From: Yoonia sp.
GTDB taxonomy: Bacteria; Pseudomonadota; Alphaproteobacteria; Rhodobacterales; Rhodobacteraceae
NCBI GenBank assembly: GCA_029250945.1
Contig: JAQXEG010000040.1
Location: forward strand, 1-45,219
DNA: 45,219 nucleotides
Direction: 5' to 3'
The notes under the pieces are model-generated. The model was not told the DNA's origin and did not search any database. It worked only from the letters and a program-made list of their open reading frames with translations. Shown here piece by piece: positions 42,009 to 45,219 of the stretch. Each line of letters begins with the position of its first letter. Within the stretch, counting starts at the first letter, position 1. The position numbers were made by a program, and so were the translations under genes.

Positions 42009-42022
42009 TGAACAATCGTTCA
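42009..42022. promoter_or_regulatory. Candidate TetR operator
   Basis: TGAAC-AATC-GTTCA is an inverted repeat with 5-base arms and a 4-base spacer, extended by AA/TT outside one mismatch. It lies between the divergent TetR and lipoprotein genes and could control both. Confidence 0.5.
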
Positions 42023-42082
42023 ATTGAAAACCCCCTGAATGCGTGCCTTGCCCTTCGCATGTCGCGGCGGCATAACCAGCCT

Positions 42083-42394
42083 ATGTTGCGTTTGACCCTG
42101 CCCATCGCCCTATTTGCCCTTGTAGCTTGCGTCGATTTTCCCGATCTCGACGACCGGATTACGCCTGCTGCACGGGCCGCGGATTACCCGACCTTGCAAC
42201 CGCTTGATCCCTTGCTGGCCCAAGCCGCAACGCAGCAAACAAACGGCGCGATCACGCCTGCATCTGTCGCGACCTTTGACAACAAGATCGCCGCCCTGCG
42301 GGCCAAAGCGGCCGGACTGCGCGGCCCCATTGTTGACCGTGCAACGCGCGCACACATGCCGCGCGGCGTTGCGGTGCCTGCCGCAATTCGCTAG
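42083..42394 (+). CDS. Small lipoprotein
   Basis: The 103-residue protein starts at 42083 (MLRLTLPIALFALVAC). The signal ends in the lipobox LVAC, with the lipidated cysteine at residue 16, followed by VDFPDLDDRIT. The mature part is Ala-rich and helical (FDNKIAALRAKAAGLRG), with no recognised domain. It should be anchored in the inner or outer membrane on the periplasmic side; Val-Asp after the Cys does not give the classic Asp+2 inner-membrane retention signal. It precedes hom by about 40 bases on the same strand. The function is unknown. Confidence 0.82.
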   Translation: MLRLTLPIALFALVACVDFPDLDDRITPAARAADYPTLQPLDPLLAQAATQQTNGAITPASVATFDNKIAALRAKAAGLRGPIVDRATRAHMPRGVAVPAAIR

Positions 42395-42434
42395 ACCCTG
42401 CGCAACGTAAACGCAGCTATTGGAATCGCACGCT

Positions 42435-43721
42435 ATGTCTGAACCCCTTCGCCTTGGAATTGCTGGCCTTGGAACCGTCGGTGTGGGCATTGTGCGCATC
42501 GTCCAAAAACACGCCCAACTTTTAGAACTGCGCGCCAGTCGTCCGGTGGTTATTAGTGCGGTTTCTGCACGGTCAAAAACCAAGAACCGCGATGTGGACC
42601 TTTCTGACTACGCATGGGAAGACGATCCCGTTGCACTGGCCAAACGCGCCGACATCGACGTGTTTATTGAGGTCATGGGCGGCCACGAAGGCCCCGCCAA
42701 AGACGCAACAGAGGCTGCGATTGCATCGGGCAAGGATGTCGTATCCGCCAACAAAGCACTGCTCGCCCACCACGGTCAAAACCTTGCCGAAGCGGCCGAG
42801 GAATTGGGCCGTGTTATCCGGTTTGAGGCAGCCGTCGCAGGCGGTATCCCCGTCGTAAAATCATTGACCGAGGGTTTGGCCGGAAATGAAATTACCCGCG
42901 TGATGGGCGTCATGAACGGGTCGTGCAATTACATCCTCACACGGATGGAAAACGACGGCATGACCTATGAAGAGGTGTTTGACGCGGCCAACCAGCTCGG
43001 CTTCCTTGAGGCTGATCCAGAACTGGACGTGGGCGGGATTGATGCGGGTCACAAGCTTGCGCTGCTTGCGTCCATCGCGTTTGGCACGCAGGTCGATTTC
43101 GACGCGGTCGTGCTCGAAGGGATCGGGTCCGTGACCATCGAAGACATCCATCAAGCGTCCGACATGGGGTACAAAATCAAACTGCTGGGTGTGGCCCAGA
43201 TGACGGGACGCGGGCTGGAACAGCGCATGTCGCCCTGTCTGGTGCCCGACACATCACCGCTGGGTCAGCTGCAAGGCGGGACCAACATGGTCGTGCTTGA
43301 AGGTGACAGCGTCGAACAAGTTGTCTTGCGCGGTCCCGGTGCGGGTATGGGTCCAACCGCCAGTGCCGTAATGGGCGACGTCATGGATATCGCGCGCGGC
43401 ACCCGCCTGTCGACATTCGGCCAACCTGCCAGGACCTTGAAAAAGGCCCGCGCAGCGACCGCTGCCGTTTCGGCGCCGTATTACCTACGCCTTCAGCTTT
43501 TGGATAAACCCGGTGCGCTGGCCAAGGTCGCGACTGTGCTGGGTGATGCAGGTGTATCCATCGACCGGATGCGCCAATATGATCACAAAGACAGCACCGC
43601 GCCCGTTTTGATCGTCACCCACAAGACCACGCAATCCGCGGTGAAAGAGGCGATTGCCGCCTTCGCATCCACCGCCGTGGTGTCCGGCGATCCAGTCGCC
43701 ATCCGGATCGAGGCGGTTTAG
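42435..43721 (+). CDS. hom: Homoserine dehydrogenase
   Basis: The 428-residue protein starts at 42435 (MSEPLRLGIAGLGTVGVGIV) with the NAD(P) loop GLGTVG. The catalytic domain has SANKALLAHHG, the signature AAVAGGIPVVKSLTEGLAGN and GVMNGSCNYILTRMENDG, and the conserved ADPELDVGGIDAGHKLALL. A C-terminal ACT domain (about residues 350-428: YYLRLQLLDKPGALAKVATV) indicates allosteric control, generally by threonine. It reduces aspartate semialdehyde to homoserine, the branch toward threonine and methionine. The order hom, glpX, recJ is typical for Rhodobacteraceae. Confidence 0.97.
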   Translation: MSEPLRLGIAGLGTVGVGIVRIVQKHAQLLELRASRPVVISAVSARSKTKNRDVDLSDYAWEDDPVALAKRADIDVFIEVMGGHEGPAKDATEAAIASGKDVVSANKALLAHHGQNLAEAAEELGRVIRFEAAVAGGIPVVKSLTEGLAGNEITRVMGVMNGSCNYILTRMENDGMTYEEVFDAANQLGFLEADPELDVGGIDAGHKLALLASIAFGTQVDFDAVVLEGIGSVTIEDIHQASDMGYKIKLLGVAQMTGRGLEQRMSPCLVPDTSPLGQLQGGTNMVVLEGDSVEQVVLRGPGAGMGPTASAVMGDVMDIARGTRLSTFGQPARTLKKARAATAAVSAPYYLRLQLLDKPGALAKVATVLGDAGVSIDRMRQYDHKDSTAPVLIVTHKTTQSAVKEAIAAFASTAVVSGDPVAIRIEAV

Positions 43722-43793
43722 CGCAAACATGTTGCACCCTGTGTGGCCAACCCGATAGGGGATGGCTAACATCAGTTTTTAAGGGCCGCAGCC

Positions 43794-44756
43794 ATGACCA
43801 AGACCATTGATTTCAACGACCGCGCATTATCGTTGGGCCTCGCCCGGGTGTCCGAGGCAGCTGCGATTGCCTGTGCCCCCTTGATCGGGCGCGGTGATGA
43901 GAAAGCCGCCGATCAGGCCGCTGTGGACGCGATGCGCACCCAGCTCAACAAGCTCGATATTTCCGGCGTTGTGGTTATCGGCGAAGGTGAACGTGACGAG
44001 GCTCCGATGCTGTTCATCGGTGAAGAGGTCGGCAATGGCACTGGCCCCGGCGTGGATATCGCGCTTGACCCGCTTGAGGGCACGACACTGACCGCTAAGG
44101 ATATGCCCAACGCGTTGGCCGTGATTGCGATGGGTCCACGTGGTTCGATGCTGCACGCACCCGACACGTATATGGACAAACTGGCCATTGGGCCGGGCTA
44201 TGCCGAGGGCGTTGTGTCACTTGATATGTCGCCGCGCGAACGGGTCGAGACGCTGGCCAAGACCAAAGGCTGCGCGCCGTCTGACATTACCGTCTGCGTG
44301 CTGGAACGCCCCCGCCATGAGGCCGCGATTGCCGAAATCCGCGCCACGGGTGCTGCGATCCGTCTTATCACCGACGGTGACGTCGCTGGCGTCATGCACT
44401 GCGCCGAGCCAGAGAAAACCGGCATCGACATGTATATGGGCAGCGGCGGCGCACCCGAAGGCGTGTTGGCAGCAGCCGCGCTGAAATGCATGGGCGGGCA
44501 AATCATGGGCCGTCTGCTGTTTCGCAACGACGATGAACGCGGCCGTGCGGCCAAGGCGGGCATCACCGATTTCGACCGCGTCTATACCCGCGATGACATG
44601 GTCACCAGCGACGTGATCTTTGCCGCCACAGGCGTTACCGACGGCAGCCTTGTGCCCGGTATCAAGCGCGAGGTCGGCTATGTCACAGCCGAAACCATCC
44701 TGATGCGGTCCAAGACCGGATCCGTGCGCCGGATGCAGTATCGCAACCCCGTTTAA
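43794..44756 (+). CDS. glpX: Class II fructose-1,6-bisphosphatase
   Basis: The 320-residue protein (MTKTIDFNDRALSLGLARVS) has the GlpX family motifs GEGERDEAPMLFIGEEVGNG, the metal-binding DPLEGTTLTAKDMPNALAVI and MYMGSGGAPEGVLAAAALK. It is the sugar phosphatase fold related to inositol monophosphatase, and hydrolyses fructose 1,6-bisphosphate in gluconeogenesis with a divalent metal. Marine alphaproteobacteria often use this as their main FBPase. It follows hom by 72 bases. A GGGGCG/CGCCCC hairpin at 44765-44787 separates it from recJ, but no T-run follows. Confidence 0.96.
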   Translation: MTKTIDFNDRALSLGLARVSEAAAIACAPLIGRGDEKAADQAAVDAMRTQLNKLDISGVVVIGEGERDEAPMLFIGEEVGNGTGPGVDIALDPLEGTTLTAKDMPNALAVIAMGPRGSMLHAPDTYMDKLAIGPGYAEGVVSLDMSPRERVETLAKTKGCAPSDITVCVLERPRHEAAIAEIRATGAAIRLITDGDVAGVMHCAEPEKTGIDMYMGSGGAPEGVLAAAALKCMGGQIMGRLLFRNDDERGRAAKAGITDFDRVYTRDDMVTSDVIFAATGVTDGSLVPGIKREVGYVTAETILMRSKTGSVRRMQYRNPV

Positions 44757-44806
44757 CTACATTTGGGGCGTGGCAAAGCTGCGCCCCTCATATATGGTGA
44801 TCTGCG

Positions 44807-45219
44807 ATGACACAGACACCAGACACCCCCGCATTCCTAAATGTTGATACCTCTGCCACTGGCCGCCGTTGGGTCGGCCCCACAGTGGCCGAGGACCGCG
44901 CAGCGGAGGCGATGGCGCAGGCGACCACGCTGCCCCCACCGCTGTGCCGCACGCTTGCTAAACGCGGGGTTGCGCCAGAGGATGCGGATGCGTTCCTTGC
45001 ACCTACCTTGCGCGACCTGCTGCCCGATCCGCACGCGATGCGCGACATGCAAAAGGCCGCTGCGCGGTTCCTGAGCGCAGTCAAATCCCGCCAGAAAATC
45101 GCAATTTTCGCGGATTATGACGTGGATGGTGGATCGTCTGCTGCGCTATTGATCACGTGGCTACGCGACATGGGGCTGCCTGCCACGCTCTATATCCCCG
45201 ACCGGATTGACGAAGGTTA
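44807..45219 (+). CDS. recJ: Single-stranded-DNA-specific exonuclease RecJ (N-terminal part only)
   Basis: The frame opens at the ATG at 44807 (MTQTPDTPAFLNVDTSATGR) and stays open to the right edge, 137 codons plus two bases. The DHH-family metal motif appears as FADYDVDGGSSAALL, with Asp103, Asp105 and Asp107 as ligands. The preceding FLAPTLRDLLPDPHAMRDMQ is a typical RecJ N-terminal helix. RecJ digests single-stranded DNA 5' to 3' in recombinational and mismatch repair. The position just after glpX matches the roseobacter order. The remaining 3' part (DHHA1 and OB domains) lies outside the window. Confidence 0.95.
   Translation, partial: MTQTPDTPAFLNVDTSATGRRWVGPTVAEDRAAEAMAQATTLPPPLCRTLAKRGVAPEDADAFLAPTLRDLLPDPHAMRDMQKAAARFLSAVKSRQKIAIFADYDVDGGSSAALLITWLRDMGLPATLYIPDRIDEG

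Noticed and set aside
44765-44787. Terminator between glpX and recJ
   Set aside because: The GGGGCG/CGCCCC stem has a long loop and no T-run; it may be incidental, and glpX and recJ could be co-transcribed.

Overview
The window is chromosomal DNA from an alphaproteobacterium, almost certainly a member of the Rhodobacteraceae (roseobacter group). This rests on the GC-rich codon use, the gene orders xseA/purD, dnaG-rpoD, hom-glpX-recJ and soxB-soxD-soxA-soxG, an alphaproteobacterial RpoH, a CarD homologue, a SUV3-like helicase, and a tRNA-His without an encoded G at position -1. I see no phage, integrase, transposase, CRISPR array or conjugation gene. Most of the window is housekeeping chromosome.

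Layout. 1-1434: the start of ftsY (reading off the left edge, with a long Pro-Glu repeat), then two decayed genes (an alkane-hydroxylase-like gene and a secreted-protein gene with a nonsense codon). 1423-5400: xseA, purD, carD, fdxA. 5437-9045: an S4 RNA-binding protein and a SUV3-type RNA helicase, translationally coupled, and a TPR lipid- or envelope-side protein. 9116-16143: a plus-strand run of SCP2 protein, lysophospholipase-like hydrolase, DNA-damage exonuclease plus ATP-dependent DNA ligase, amidohydrolase, oligoendopeptidase F and a GNAT acetyltransferase. 16135-19728: a small membrane protein, a Gfo/Idh oxidoreductase, rpoH, an RluD-like pseudouridine synthase and tRNA-His. 19859-21881: a small acidic protein, mmcB behind a probable LexA box, a 6S RNA gene, a frameshifted secreted-protein gene and an HdeD-like membrane protein. 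21934-27192: a riboflavin block (nusB, ribH, small unknown gene, ribB, ribE, ribD, nrdR), interrupted by a capsule-export pseudogene and three copies of a small hairpin repeat. 27313-34384: an M20 amidohydrolase, an SDR, yjbQ, hlyU-like, rpoD and dnaG. 34446-39348: heterotetrameric sarcosine oxidase. 39544-45219: a TadE-like fragment, a membrane protein, a beta-hydroxyacid dehydrogenase, a TetR regulator, a lipoprotein, hom, glpX and the start of recJ.

How the parts fit. Both major sigma-factor systems lie here: rpoH has what looks like its own heat-shock-type promoter, and rpoD sits behind dnaG with a leader that can fold into two mutually exclusive hairpins. 6S RNA, which sequesters RNA polymerase holoenzyme, is also present. 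The riboflavin genes overlap by one to four bases (TAGTG, TAATG, ATGA), so ribB, the small unknown gene, ribH and nusB are probably translated as one coupled unit. RibB carries a C-terminal GTP-cyclohydrolase-like domain with no cysteine at all, so GTP cyclohydrolase II must be supplied elsewhere.

No clearly new multi-gene system is visible. The most unusual signals are the rpoD leader structure, the compensated hairpin repeat that supplies the end of RibD, the number of broken genes (five in 45 kb), and the hexamer-encoded (Pro-Glu) tract of FtsY.
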